Of a stretch of DNA of 64,000 nt, positions 53,562-62,534 are shown in pieces. The stretch comes from Chitinophagaceae bacterium DXS (GTDB lineage Bacteria > Bacteroidota > Bacteroidia > Chitinophagales > Chitinophagaceae). The notes under the pieces are model-generated. The model did not search any database. It was given only the letters and a program-made list of their open reading frames with translations, and was not told where the DNA came from. The stretch is taken from positions 5,484,209 through 5,548,208 of the forward strand of contig CP128386.1 of NCBI GenBank assembly GCA_030345135.1, given 5' to 3'. Numbering within the stretch: the first letter of the stretch is position 1; each line of letters begins with the position of its first letter. The translations under genes and the position numbers were made by a program.

Positions 53562-53775
53562 CGAACCCCATTATCTTGATTTACTTAAACATTTTTTGGA
53601 GCAAAATAAATTCATTGTTGATACTGCATTGTCCGGCATACTTTAGCAGTAAATAGTTATCTGATGCATTTTTTTCAACCTTGTACTTGTATAAATTTCA
53701 TGATGCCGCAACCCTCTATAGATTATCGCTTGTTAAGTGCAAGAGAGAGAGAGTCATCTAGCTATTCAGTTTGCG
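53542..53775 (+). pseudogene. NarL-type response regulator remnant overlapping the usher 3' end
   Basis: An ATG at 53542 overlaps the last 20 nt of the usher gene and opens MIMIVDDEPHYLDLLKHFLE, the start of a receiver domain (VDDE = acidic pocket), but the frame stops at 53646 after 34 residues. Further on, about 53730-53753, reading LLSARERE recalls the start of a LuxR-type HTH. Most of the receiver and the HTH are gone. The overlap suggests it was once translationally coupled to the operon. Confidence 0.6.
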
Positions 53776-54065
53776 TAAACAAGAATCGGAACGAGCGTTT
53801 AAAAAAGTTGCTGAAGCAAAATGCAGCAGTAAGCTAATGTGCTGGCACATTCCTGATACACCGGAAAAATCGCTTCAGATGCGCTTTTACCTTTAAAGTG
53901 ATTTACTACTGTAAAAAAAGTAATGTTAAGAAGATGCATATACTGGACTTCAATTTAGTGTGAGGTAGGTTTCTATTTAACTCTTATTTATCTTATACTA
54001 TGTAAAAACCGTAATGTTTCTGCATCATAGATCCACTTTGGCAGTGGACTTTTATCAAACAAAAC

Positions 54066-54349
54066 CTTATTTCTCTTCTGAGTCAATGAGCAATCTTTCA
54101 GCCATCTTTCGCTCTGTTATATCATTACATATACCCAACAACTGCGTTACTTTTCCTTCCTCTATACATATCTTCTTTATCCATATTACAAAAGTCAGCA
54201 AATGAATTATTTACAACCTGCAGCGTGAACCGGTTGTCATCCTCTACTTTCATGAGCCACATAGCGTTCTCTGTGCTATTAAATACTAATGAAAGCTGCT
54301 GTTCACTGCGAAAACTTGCCTGTCGCAAGTATTCCGCAGGACCATTTGC
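54066..54349 (-). pseudogene. PAS-domain fragment of a sensor protein
   Basis: The minus strand reads FRSEQQLSLVFNSTENAMWL, then NRFTLQVVNNSFADFCNMD (PAS core), then a frameshift near 54150 and QLLGICNDITERKMAERLL (PAC motif) to a stop at 54066. No start codon or output domain remains. It lies in the otherwise empty 0.8-kb gap between the usher-linked region and the MEDS kinase. Confidence 0.65.
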
Positions 54350-54612
54350 ACCAGTTAATGCTAAGTCAATTATACTGGCGAATTTTAAAAATTAACGCGT
54401 CAATAATTTTATTTCATGTTTAAACTTATCAAACTTATAGAACTAACGCAAACAGCTGTATTCATTCAGCTCCTGTTGCCATTACAACCTGGCCGCTTTA
54501 ACTATTTCCAGATAAAATCCGGGCTGATTTGGTAGATACAAGTGCCGCTGCGAAACACTTGCGCTAGATGAAGGTATATTCTTCATAACTTTAGTCTTCA
54601 ATATTCCTCTTA

Positions 54613-57525
54613 ATGCATGATCACAATAACCTCCGAAAAACCGGTGTTGATGTCCTTGGCGATGTTCCATGGGGAACACATTTTTGCCAATTCTACGAAA
54701 CCAAAGAAGACCTGCTCGAATTGCTAATACCGTATTTTAAAACTGGTCTTGCGAACAGCGAATTTTGTCTTTGGATAGTTTTTTACCCGATAAAAGTAGA
54801 AGATGCGTTTGAATTGCTAAAAGTACATGTACCGAACTTTCAACAGCATATTGAAAAAAACAGCATTGAAATACTGCCATATACGGAATGGTATTTTAGG
54901 GATGGCAAGTTTGATGGAAAAGCCATCACCAATGCCATTACAGAACTACTTCAAAATGCGTTGAAACGAGGTTATGCTGGTTTACGCATAAACGGTAATG
55001 AAACCTGGCTGGAAAGTAATGACTGGGCGGATTTTATGGAATATGAAAAAGAGCTGAATGTTTTAGTACAAAACAAACCTGTTATTATATTATGCACGTA
55101 TCCTCTTTCTCATTCCAGCGGCGCAACACTGCTTGATGTGGCTGATGCACATGAAGCTGTTATAGCAAAACGTAAAGGCGGCTGGGCGATCTTAGAAAAA
55201 CCAGAATTTAAAAAAGTGAAAGCTGATCTGGTTAAAGAAAATGAAGCTTTAGATGCTTTGATAGCAGAACGGACCAATGAATTAGAAAATGCGGTCAAAG
55301 AATTAAAAAAGGAAATTGACGAACGCAAGGAGGCAGAAGACAAATTTGTTAAAGAAAAAGAATTAAGCAAAGCAATTAGAGAAAGCTTTCCCGGCATCGT
55401 TAATATTATTGACGAGAACTACAGAATATTGGAATGGAACCGGATGTTTGAAATTTTCACTGGTTATACTGCCCAGGAGATTCCGCACCTCCACATATTA
55501 AATGACCTCCATGATATTTCTGACAGGGAAAGAGCTTTTGATCTCCATCAGCAGGCATTTGCTAACATAACGATAAGCGGTGACTTTAAAATTCGAACAA
55601 AAGATGGATCCATTCGCCAGGTTTTTATTATAAGCCGAAGAATAAATTATGAGGATAAACCATGCCTGATCATTTGTGGAATTGATATTACCGAACGCAA
55701 AAATGCAGAAGAACAGATCAAACGGCAAATAGAATTGACAAACGAAATCATTGATACAATTCCCGTTATGACGTGGATCATTTTACCTGATGGCACACTT
55801 GATTTCGTAACCAAGCGTTGGATAAAATATACAGGCATTTCCAGGGAAGAATTAATTCGTCAACCAACGCTTCCTATTCACCCGGATGATCTCCCAAGAA
55901 TCCTGGAAAACTGGCGGGTAAACATGGCGACAGGACAACCCTTTGATGACGAAATGCGATTGCAGGGAGCCGATGGAAAATACCGCTGGTTCCTGGTCCG
56001 TAGCGCACCCTTGTGCGACAGACACGGACAGGTTCTTAAGTGGTTCGGAGTATCAATTGACATAGAAGATCGCCGGCGGACCGAAGAGAAGCTCAGACAG
56101 AGCGAGAACCTTTTGACTGAGGCTGAGAAAATAGCCCATGTTGGCAGCTGGAGTCTGGATTTGCATACCAATATCGCAACATCATCGGATGAGCTTTACC
56201 GGATGTTTGGTATTAAAAAATCGGATTTCGATCATAGTCTGGAATCGGTGTTCAATCTTATTCATCCGCATGATCGGGGCCTTGTGAGGCGTGTTGTAAA
56301 AGAAGCAATTACAGCCCGTGCACCATATGATTTTTATTTCCGCAGAATTATGCCTGATAAAAAAGTGCGGATTATTCATGCGCGCGGTACTGTAATGACG
56401 GATGCAGAAGGAAATGCAGTGAGGCTATATGGAGCATCACAGGATGTAACCGAGAGCAGGGAGGCAGAAGACAAGCTGCGTTTAGCTTATCAACGATTGT
56501 CTTATCATGTGGAAAACACTCCTCTTGCAGTGATCGAGTGGGACAAAGATCTGAATATTACCAGATGGTCGGGACAGGCTGAAAAAATTTTCGGATGGAA
56601 AGCATCAGAAGTATTAGGCAGAAACAGGTACGATCCTGATTTCCTGATAGTTTACAAAGATGATGAAAAGAAAGTTGCAAAAGTCGACTATGAATTAATG
56701 AACGGTCTTGTTGAGAGAAATTTGAGCCTTAACCGCAATTATACAAAAGACGGAAAGGTAGTTTATTGCAAATGGTACAACTCTGTTTTAAAAGATAACC
56801 AGGGAAACGTGATCACCATTTTATCTTTAACACATGATGTAACCGAAAGAAAAAAAGCAGAAGAAAAGCTGACTGAATCTTATCGTGAAATCCGTTTATT
56901 GTCCGAACACCTTCAAAATATACGTGAAGAGGAACGAACCCATATTGCGAGGGAAATCCATGATGAATTGGGACAACAGTTAACCGTAATTAAAATGGAT
57001 CTTTTATGCCTCAGCGAGAAGATAAGCGACAATGATGATATTGTTAAGCAAAGATTTCACGATTTGACAGAAATACTTGACGCAACTATGGAAACTGTGC
57101 GAAAAATTTCATATGAATTGCGTCCGAACTTGCTTGATTTGGGATTGGATGACGCCATAGAATGGCATTTGAAAGAATTTGAAAAGCGGTCAGCCATCAA
57201 AACATCTTTCTATTCATCTGAAGAAGAATTAGACCTTGATGATTCGACAAAAACAGGCTTATTTCGCATTTTCCAGGAATCGCTAACTAACGTCGCACGA
57301 CATTCAAAAGCAAGCCATGTGCAGGTTGAAATTGTCAAAGAAACCAATGAAATTATTTTACGTATATATGATAACGGACGGGGTTTTGATATTAGCGAAG
57401 CCGCAAAGAAGAAAACATTAGGTATATTAGGAATGAAAGAGCGAGCTGAGATGATGTCAGGAAGTTATAATATTGAAAGTATTCCTGGCAAAGGAACGAC
57501 GGTAACTACAAGAATATCTTATTGA
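54613..57525 (+). CDS. MEDS/multi-PAS sensor histidine kinase (HisKA_3)
   Basis: 970 aa. Residues about 15-175 are a MEDS (DcmR-type sensory) domain (GDVPWGTHFCQFYETKEDLLELLIPYF). A coiled coil follows (about 205-255), then four PAS domains with PAC ends (ICGIDITERKNAEEQI, WFGVSIDIEDRRRTEEKL, YGASQDVTESREAEDKL, SLTHDVTERKKAEEKL). A HisKA_3 domain has its phospho-His near 783 in EERTHIAREIHDELGQQL, and a C-terminal ATPase domain has DNGRGFD and GILGMKERAEMM. No membrane segment, so cytoplasmic. Partner is the NarL-type regulator 15 nt downstream. Signal unknown. Confidence 0.93.
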   Translation: MHDHNNLRKTGVDVLGDVPWGTHFCQFYETKEDLLELLIPYFKTGLANSEFCLWIVFYPIKVEDAFELLKVHVPNFQQHIEKNSIEILPYTEWYFRDGKFDGKAITNAITELLQNALKRGYAGLRINGNETWLESNDWADFMEYEKELNVLVQNKPVIILCTYPLSHSSGATLLDVADAHEAVIAKRKGGWAILEKPEFKKVKADLVKENEALDALIAERTNELENAVKELKKEIDERKEAEDKFVKEKELSKAIRESFPGIVNIIDENYRILEWNRMFEIFTGYTAQEIPHLHILNDLHDISDRERAFDLHQQAFANITISGDFKIRTKDGSIRQVFIISRRINYEDKPCLIICGIDITERKNAEEQIKRQIELTNEIIDTIPVMTWIILPDGTLDFVTKRWIKYTGISREELIRQPTLPIHPDDLPRILENWRVNMATGQPFDDEMRLQGADGKYRWFLVRSAPLCDRHGQVLKWFGVSIDIEDRRRTEEKLRQSENLLTEAEKIAHVGSWSLDLHTNIATSSDELYRMFGIKKSDFDHSLESVFNLIHPHDRGLVRRVVKEAITARAPYDFYFRRIMPDKKVRIIHARGTVMTDAEGNAVRLYGASQDVTESREAEDKLRLAYQRLSYHVENTPLAVIEWDKDLNITRWSGQAEKIFGWKASEVLGRNRYDPDFLIVYKDDEKKVAKVDYELMNGLVERNLSLNRNYTKDGKVVYCKWYNSVLKDNQGNVITILSLTHDVTERKKAEEKLTESYREIRLLSEHLQNIREEERTHIAREIHDELGQQLTVIKMDLLCLSEKISDNDDIVKQRFHDLTEILDATMETVRKISYELRPNLLDLGLDDAIEWHLKEFEKRSAIKTSFYSSEEELDLDDSTKTGLFRIFQESLTNVARHSKASHVQVEIVKETNEIILRIYDNGRGFDISEAAKKKTLGILGMKERAEMMSGSYNIESIPGKGTTVTTRISY

Positions 57526-57540
57526 AAAAGGAGACCAATA

Positions 57541-58170
57541 ATGGTTCGGATTTTAATTGCTGACGATCATGCTATTGTTCGAAGAGGTCTAAGGCACATT
57601 ATACATGAAGAATACCCATTTGCTGAAATAGGGGAAGCGTCTGATGCAGAAGAGTTAGTAAAAAAAGTAATTGCACAAAACTGGGATGTGGTTATTTGTG
57701 ATCTGAATATGCCGGGCAGAAGTGGAATAGATGCAGTGAAACAAATCAGGCAATCATTTTCGAAATTGCCGATTTTGATCATGAGCGTGTATCCTGAAGA
57801 TCAGTATGCCATCAGATCTTTAAAGGCAGGAGCTGCAGGTTATCTAAGCAAAGTTTCCATTCATTATGATCTCATTAAAGCAATTCAAACGGTTCTAAAC
57901 GGGAAAAAATTTATTACACCGGCAATTGCGGAAAAAGTGCTTGATGCTTTTAGCAATGAGCATACTGGCCCACCACACGAATCGCTTTCCGATCGTGAAT
58001 TTGAGGTATTCAAGTTATTGGCTACGGGAAAAACTATTTCAGAAATAGCACATCAGCTCTCTTTAAGTGGTAATACGGTAAGCACTTATCGCTCCCGTGT
58101 TTTAGACAAAATGCACCTGCAGTCCAATGCTGATATGACCCGATATGCTTTAGAAAGAAAACTGATTTAA
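57541..58170 (+). CDS. NarL/FixJ-type response regulator
   Basis: 209 aa. Receiver domain with acidic pocket ADDH, phospho-Asp near 55 in VVICDLNMPGRSG, Ser/Thr in MSVYP and Lys in YLSKVS; LuxR-type HTH (about 145-205) with LSDREFEVFKLLATGKTISEIA and GNTVSTYRSRVLDKM. Partner of the HisKA_3 kinase upstream (15-nt gap). A weak 7-bp hairpin follows the stop. Targets unknown. Confidence 0.95.
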   Translation: MVRILIADDHAIVRRGLRHIIHEEYPFAEIGEASDAEELVKKVIAQNWDVVICDLNMPGRSGIDAVKQIRQSFSKLPILIMSVYPEDQYAIRSLKAGAAGYLSKVSIHYDLIKAIQTVLNGKKFITPAIAEKVLDAFSNEHTGPPHESLSDREFEVFKLLATGKTISEIAHQLSLSGNTVSTYRSRVLDKMHLQSNADMTRYALERKLI

Positions 58171-59012
58171 ATGTCACTACAGTTTGTAGTTTTTTAACTA
58201 CAGAACAAATCACAATATCATTGATTTTTTGTGCGTGGAATTGTGCATTTCTTTGAGCTTATTAAAGGATGCTGCTAGCCCACTAACGATACAGCTGGTT
58301 AATGACAACTACGCTTTGCTGAAAGAATGAAACCTTACTTTAAATGTTGCCGGCCCTCCGGCAGTACAGGTGGGTTAAGCTATCAAGAAGTAGAAAAAAT
58401 CATCAAAATACGAATGCCAGGACTTGCCTTGGTATACTGGTTACAAACCAGGCAGATGGGTATCGCCACAGCCTGTACCTGAATCTGGGAACTGAACATT
58501 TTTTTGATAAGGAAAATGATTTTGAGACCATGCCTGATTTCATTTCCAAAGCCTGGCCAGGTATTATGTAAAAATCAATTCGCAAAATAAGATTTGGGAA
58601 ATACAATCACATTTACAGGCGGATCCAATCAATATCTTGAATCGATTATTTATTTCACTATAATAATCATTTCGAGAAAAGAAAGCGGTAAATAAATTAC
58701 TGGAAGAACAGTTAAAAAATCGCCTAAAAGAAAGGACCTGCCTTCAGCCCTTCGGGAATTTTTGAAGGTAATAGTAATGCCTGTGACCGTTATCAAAAGA
58801 TGAGAAAACGCTTAAACACTTAATAAGGCAACGTTTTGAAGAAGTAGTGAAATAAAAAAAAATCTGTGGAAAAAAAATGAGGTTATAAAGGTTCAGCGAA
58901 CTTTAAAACCCTCTTCAATAATACACAATAAGTGTTCTTTTCTTGATATGGAGCACTACGAAACCATCCATATGCCCGGGTCTTTGTCTCTAGAATAAAC
59001 TCAATCATATCT
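58171..59012. other. 0.84-kb spacer with a possible broken ORF
   Basis: Readings at 58327-58482 (MKPYFKCCRPSGSTGGLSYQ..) and, in another frame, to about 58571 (GILVTNQADGYRHSLYLNLG..) could be one small frameshifted gene, but no family is recognisable. The remainder shows no ORF or RNA gene. Confidence 0.35.
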
Positions 59013-59432
59013 ATGAAAAATAATTTTTGTTTTAAAAAAGTGATGATGATCGATGACGACTATATTGTTAGAACGCTCGTGACAAAAATGCTTAAAAAGT
59101 ATCATTTTGCCAATGAGATCATCAGTTGTGAAACGGGAAGTGAAGCCATAAAGTACTTAAGAGAAAATTCGTTTTCTCTACCCTGCATAATTATTCTTGA
59201 CATAAACATGCCTGAAATGAATGGATTTGAATTTCTGGAAAGGTTCGATAAACTGAATATAAAAAAGAAAGATAATTGCTTTATTATCATGAATACCAGT
59301 TCTGCCAATCCGGAAGATATAAAAAGAGCGGAAGAAAACCAGCATGTTCAGTTATTTCTTACTAAGCCTTTAACCATTTTAAAATTAGAGGCAATAAAAC
59401 ATGCATTTTCTAATTCTCTTAAGCCTGATTAA
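59013..59432 (+). CDS. Stand-alone response-regulator receiver protein
   Basis: 139 aa, one CheY-like receiver and no output domain. MIDDDYIVRTLVTKML (acidic pocket), phospho-Asp near 70 in CIIILDINMPEMNGFEFLERF, MNTSSAN (Thr/Ser) and FLTKPL (Lys). Lone receivers of this sort act in phosphorelays or on partner proteins. It lies 0.84 kb after the NarL-type regulator, so it is probably a separate unit. Confidence 0.9.
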   Translation: MKNNFCFKKVMMIDDDYIVRTLVTKMLKKYHFANEIISCETGSEAIKYLRENSFSLPCIIILDINMPEMNGFEFLERFDKLNIKKKDNCFIIMNTSSANPEDIKRAEENQHVQLFLTKPLTILKLEAIKHAFSNSLKPD

Positions 59433-59517
59433 TTCCGAATTATTATCGGCCAGATGGAAGTAGAAAATTGCCGCAGGTTTATCATTCTGGATAATAATTG
59501 CTCTTATTCTAGCCGCA

Positions 59518-59750
59518 TTAGCCTGCTCCCTGAAGCTTGTCATTTATAATATATTCAATTTTTCCTGTGCCGATAACTGTCGCACCTTCTCTAAATTCAA
59601 ACTCCATTTCTTCTGTCAAACTACCCGCAAAACGGTCTGGCGATACGATTTTAATTTTTGCATCAACAGTGTCGCCAAGTAAAACCGTCTCTTGGGCGTT
59701 AAAGGTTTGTTGTCCCGAAGTCTGCATTTCGGTAAAGTCAAATTTTAAAC
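59518..59750 (-). pseudogene. EF-Tu domain-3-like protein, 5'-truncated
   Basis: The minus strand codes for KFDFTEMQTSGQQTFNAQE, GDTVDAKIKIVSPDRFAGSL and EMEFEFREGATVIGTGKIEY, the C-terminal barrel of EF-Tu. In Bacteroidota, short proteins made only of this domain exist, with ~30 further N-terminal residues that are lost here. The first in-frame ATG (59727) starts inside the domain. The break coincides with the start of a truncated MauE-like gene on the other strand, so one rearrangement may have removed both ends. Confidence 0.7.
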
Positions 59751-59753
59751 AAA

Positions 59754-60095
59754 TTGATTGAATGGAAAAGCTTCAGAGATCAATTATCAAGAATGCCCGT
59801 TATTGGTAATTTTTCAGGACTTTTTGCTATTGCCATTCCCGTTTCAGAAATTTTACTTGCAACCGCACTTGCATTTTCTAATGACATCAAATATGCGCTG
59901 TGGGGATCATTCGTGCTGCTGTCCATTTTTACAGCATACATTGTCGTACTAACAAGCTTTGCTCCTCACCTACCCTGTTCGTGCGGCGGAGTTATTGAAC
60001 AGCTGAGTTGGCATCAGCACCTGGTTTTTAATTGCCTCTTAATGCTATTAAACCTAATAGCTATAAAATTAGCGAGAAAGATAAGCTACACCTAA
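59754..60095 (+). CDS. MauE/DoxX-like redox membrane protein, 5'-truncated
   Basis: 113 residues from a TTG at 59754. WKSFRDQLSRMPVIGNFSGLFAIAIP, then EILLATALAF, SFAPHLPCSCGGVIEQLSWHQHL and NCLLMLLNLIAI match MauE-like proteins, with the CxCGG pair in the loop. Relatives begin with one further membrane helix of about 30 residues, missing here; hence a fragment or a gene with an unusual start. The product may not be functional. It is followed 87 nt later by a DUF6520 gene, a frequent pairing. Confidence 0.6.
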   Translation: MIEWKSFRDQLSRMPVIGNFSGLFAIAIPVSEILLATALAFSNDIKYALWGSFVLLSIFTAYIVVLTSFAPHLPCSCGGVIEQLSWHQHLVFNCLLMLLNLIAIKLARKISYT

Positions 60096-60182
60096 TTGCA
60101 ATATCCTGTAGATGAGCTCCTACAGGCAGGTTATTCGGATGTCCCGTTAAAACAGGCCGAGCCTTTCACTAAAAATTTTAAT

Positions 60183-60494
60183 ATGAAAAAACAATTGTTC
60201 GGCGTAGCGGCTATAGTTGTTGCCATAAGCGCCAGTGCTTTTACGCACATCAAGACAAAACCAGCATCTGACCTGGTTTGGTTTGAAGTTAATGCAAGTG
60301 GAAATCCGCTTCATTCTTCAATGGGTGAGCAAGGTGACAATCCACCAGCAGCCTATAGTTGTAGCACAGGGGCAATCCGATGCGCAAGGGCGTATAGTAT
60401 TGCAGAAAATGAAGTAACGCTAAATCCTGATGGCATCACTTATACATTGAATACCAGTGCTGCAAATTTTAACCAGGAAAGGAAGAAAAATTAA
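60183..60494 (+). CDS. DUF6520-type small exported protein
   Basis: 103 aa from the ATG at 60183. Signal peptide (MKKQLFGVAAIVVAISASAF), then a short mature domain with YSCSTGAIRCARAYSI holding a Cys pair. Small secreted proteins of this kind sit beside MauE-like genes in many Bacteroidota, sometimes in many copies; function unknown. Followed by a good terminator at 60512-60542. Confidence 0.65.
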   Translation: MKKQLFGVAAIVVAISASAFTHIKTKPASDLVWFEVNASGNPLHSSMGEQGDNPPAAYSCSTGAIRCARAYSIAENEVTLNPDGITYTLNTSAANFNQERKKN

Positions 60495-60511
60495 GCGGTG
60501 GTAAAAATGAA

Positions 60512-60542
60512 AAAAGGGCAGCCAAGTTTTGACCGCCCTTTT
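60512..60542 (+). terminator. Terminator after the DUF6520-type gene
   Basis: AAAAGGGC (60512-60519), 15-nt loop, GCCCTTTT (60535-60542), an 8-bp stem rich in A/T at its base. It lies 17 nt after the stop. Confidence 0.6.
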
Positions 60543-60802
60543 AATTCAAAATACAAAGTAAATATCTTCTTACGAGCCGTTATTAAACATTAAAAAAATT
60601 ACAGCCCTAATTAGAAGCTTGGCTAAAATAAAAGCTATCATCTCCCGTATTGTGAGCCAAAACCATTATAAAGTATTCAATCATATCTTCAAACCAAACG
60701 ATTTGATCTGAAGGCTTGGATGAAACGATGAGTTTTATTTTAACCATCGTTTACCATCATCCTTTTGACAATCACTTTTTGTTATAATTGCCTTTTTCGC
60801 TA

Positions 60803-61159
60803 TTATTTTTTCTGAAATGGCCGAACAATTTTTCGCTGTTGAAGTTCATCAAAGTTTACTTTAAATGGATCGTATTGTGACCTTTTCCAAACTCTTTTTT
60901 TAAATTTAAACTCATACACTAAGGAGTTTCCATCTCCTGGGAAAACGATATATTTATCCCAGTTAGCATTGAGCGTAAAATGCAATTGCAGTGTGTCGCC
61001 ATCCTGATGAAGCATTTCAATGTCAAAAATGTTGCTTTCATTTAGCTGAGTAAGAATTGTAGTTTCATTAAATTTCTCCGTTGCGTCAGCAAGGCTTGGT
61101 TGTAAAATCATTTCGCCAATTAAAGAATATTTCCGTTTTGTTGGTCTATTAAAACCCAA
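60803..61159 (-). CDS. Hypothetical protein, probably truncated
   Basis: Up to 118 aa on the minus strand, read from a TTG at 61159. Beta-rich with alternating charged and hydrophobic residues (TLQLHFTLNANWDKYIVFPG, YEFKFKKRVWKRSQYDPFKV); no family recognised. No good start codon exists, and the SSB remnant on the opposite strand begins within a few bases, so its 5' end may have been cut at the same junction. Confidence 0.4.
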   Translation of the reverse strand: MGFNRPTKRKYSLIGEMILQPSLADATEKFNETTILTQLNESNIFDIEMLHQDGDTLQLHFTLNANWDKYIVFPGDGNSLVYEFKFKKRVWKRSQYDPFKVNFDELQQRKIVRPFQKK

Positions 61160-61167
61160 TAATGTTT

Positions 61168-61396
61168 TAACTGTTCAACATTTATTGCTCCCTTACTAAC
61201 AAAGGGAACAATGATCGAGCTAAGCGGCCGCATGAGTGTGAACGCATGGATTGGCGGCAACAATGAAGCACGTGCAGCCCTTGTATTTCATGTTGGCAAT
61301 ATCAAACTCCATGGGAGGTCGCAAAGCAGTAAACAAGCAAACAACACTACTGCAGCTTTAACTAGTGATGCAAATCCGGATGATCTACCCTTTTAA
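61168..61396 (+). pseudogene. ssb: SSB remnant, copy 2 (C-terminal half)
   Basis: The reading NCSTFIAPLLTKGTMIELSG, then RMSVNAWIGGNNEARAAL and FHVGNIKLHG is the second half of a Bacteroidota SSB. It keeps the acidic C-terminal tip DDLPF, the docking peptide for replication partners. The first half of the OB-fold is missing. It shares about 120 nt of closely similar sequence with copy 1. The DUF932 gene follows 50 nt downstream, a frequent SSB neighbour in Bacteroidota accessory DNA. A short product from the ATG at 61211 is conceivable. Confidence 0.75.
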
Positions 61397-61446
61397 TTTT
61401 TCTCTTCACCAGCAAAGAAATTTTTAAACAATTAAAATCATTTACA

Positions 61447-62499
61447 ATGGCACACAATCTGAATTACAATGAAAAGACAGGAAACCACAGTTTCTTTAGC
61501 GTACAGGAAAAACCCTGGCATAGCCTGGGCAAGATCGTTACAGATTACCCACCAAGCGCTGAAGCGTTACAATTTGCAGGGCTGGATTATACTGTTCAAA
61601 AACGTGAATTATTTACGCACTCCAGCAGTGAAACTGACACACCAGAACCTACACAAGAAAAAATAAAAGTTCCGGACTACTATGCAACTGTTCGGGCAGA
61701 TAACAATGCCGTTCTCGGCGTTGTCGGCAAAGATTACAAGGTTGTCCAAAATGTTGATGCATTTTCTTTTTTTGACGAGATTGTAGGAGGCGGTGAAGGC
61801 ATTCTTTATGAAACAGCGGGCGCACTTGGAAAAGGCGAACGAATTTTCATTACAGCGAAACTACCTTCTTATATCAAAGTCGACAATGATGACTTAATAG
61901 AAAATTATGTTTTTTTGACCACTTCGCATGATGGTAGTGGAAGCATTATTGCCGCATTTACACCTGTGCGAATAGTGTGTAACAACACACTTAACGCAGC
62001 ATTGCGGAACTGTTCTAATGTTATTAAGATCCGCCATACCGCTAATGCAATTGAAAGGCTGAAAGAAGCGCATAAGGTAATGGGAATGGTAAACACACTA
62101 ACACCAACTATCGAAAGCATCTTCAACCAATTTTCTAAAATTCGCATATCCGATCCTCAGGTAATGGAATTGATCCGGCGCGCCATGTGTCCGAATAAAG
62201 AAGTTTTGGCCAAGCTGGAATTCGGAAAGCTCGACGAAACCAGTACAATATTTCAAAATATGTGCAACCAGGTTTATGAATATGCAATGACAAGTGAAAC
62301 ACAGCAACTGGAAACCACCAAAGGCACATTGTTTGGCGCATATAATGCAGTAACTGGTTATTTTCAAAATGTTCGCAACTATAAAGATGCCGATACTAAA
62401 ATGAATTCCATTCTTTGTGGCGGCATAGCACAAATGCGCAGACAGGCAGCTTTTAATATCTGCCTGTTTTTTTTGAAAAATAACAGTTTTAAGAATTAA
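61447..62499 (+). CDS. DUF932 (phage/plasmid-like) protein
   Basis: 350 aa. VQEKPWHSLGKIVTDYP, VVGKDYKVVQNVDAFSFFDEIVGGGEGILYETAGALGKGERIFITAKLP, FLTTSHDGSGSIIAAFTPVRIVCNNTLNAAL and TKGTLFGAYNAVTGYFQN are all DUF932 landmarks. The family occurs on plasmids, phages and integrative elements with ssb; role unknown, possibly anti-restriction or replication-linked. The last ~15 residues (NICLFFLKNNSFKN) diverge from relatives. A terminator follows. It looks intact and marks this end as mobile-element-derived. Confidence 0.88.
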   Translation: MAHNLNYNEKTGNHSFFSVQEKPWHSLGKIVTDYPPSAEALQFAGLDYTVQKRELFTHSSSETDTPEPTQEKIKVPDYYATVRADNNAVLGVVGKDYKVVQNVDAFSFFDEIVGGGEGILYETAGALGKGERIFITAKLPSYIKVDNDDLIENYVFLTTSHDGSGSIIAAFTPVRIVCNNTLNAALRNCSNVIKIRHTANAIERLKEAHKVMGMVNTLTPTIESIFNQFSKIRISDPQVMELIRRAMCPNKEVLAKLEFGKLDETSTIFQNMCNQVYEYAMTSETQQLETTKGTLFGAYNAVTGYFQNVRNYKDADTKMNSILCGGIAQMRRQAAFNICLFFLKNNSFKN

Positions 62500-62506
62500 A
62501 ATTGCA

Positions 62507-62534
62507 AGCAGCGGCCAAGGAGCCGCTGCTTTTT
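62507..62534 (+). terminator. Terminator of the DUF932 gene
   Basis: AGCAGCGGC (62507-62515), loop CAAGGA, GCCGCTGCT (62522-62530) running into TTTTT: a perfect 9-bp GC-rich stem with a U-tract, 7 nt after the stop. A textbook intrinsic terminator. Confidence 0.85.

Noticed and set aside
53776-53840. KNRNERLKKLLKQ-like reading as a transposase trace
   Set aside because: Too short and generic; no transposase core or terminal inverted repeats nearby.
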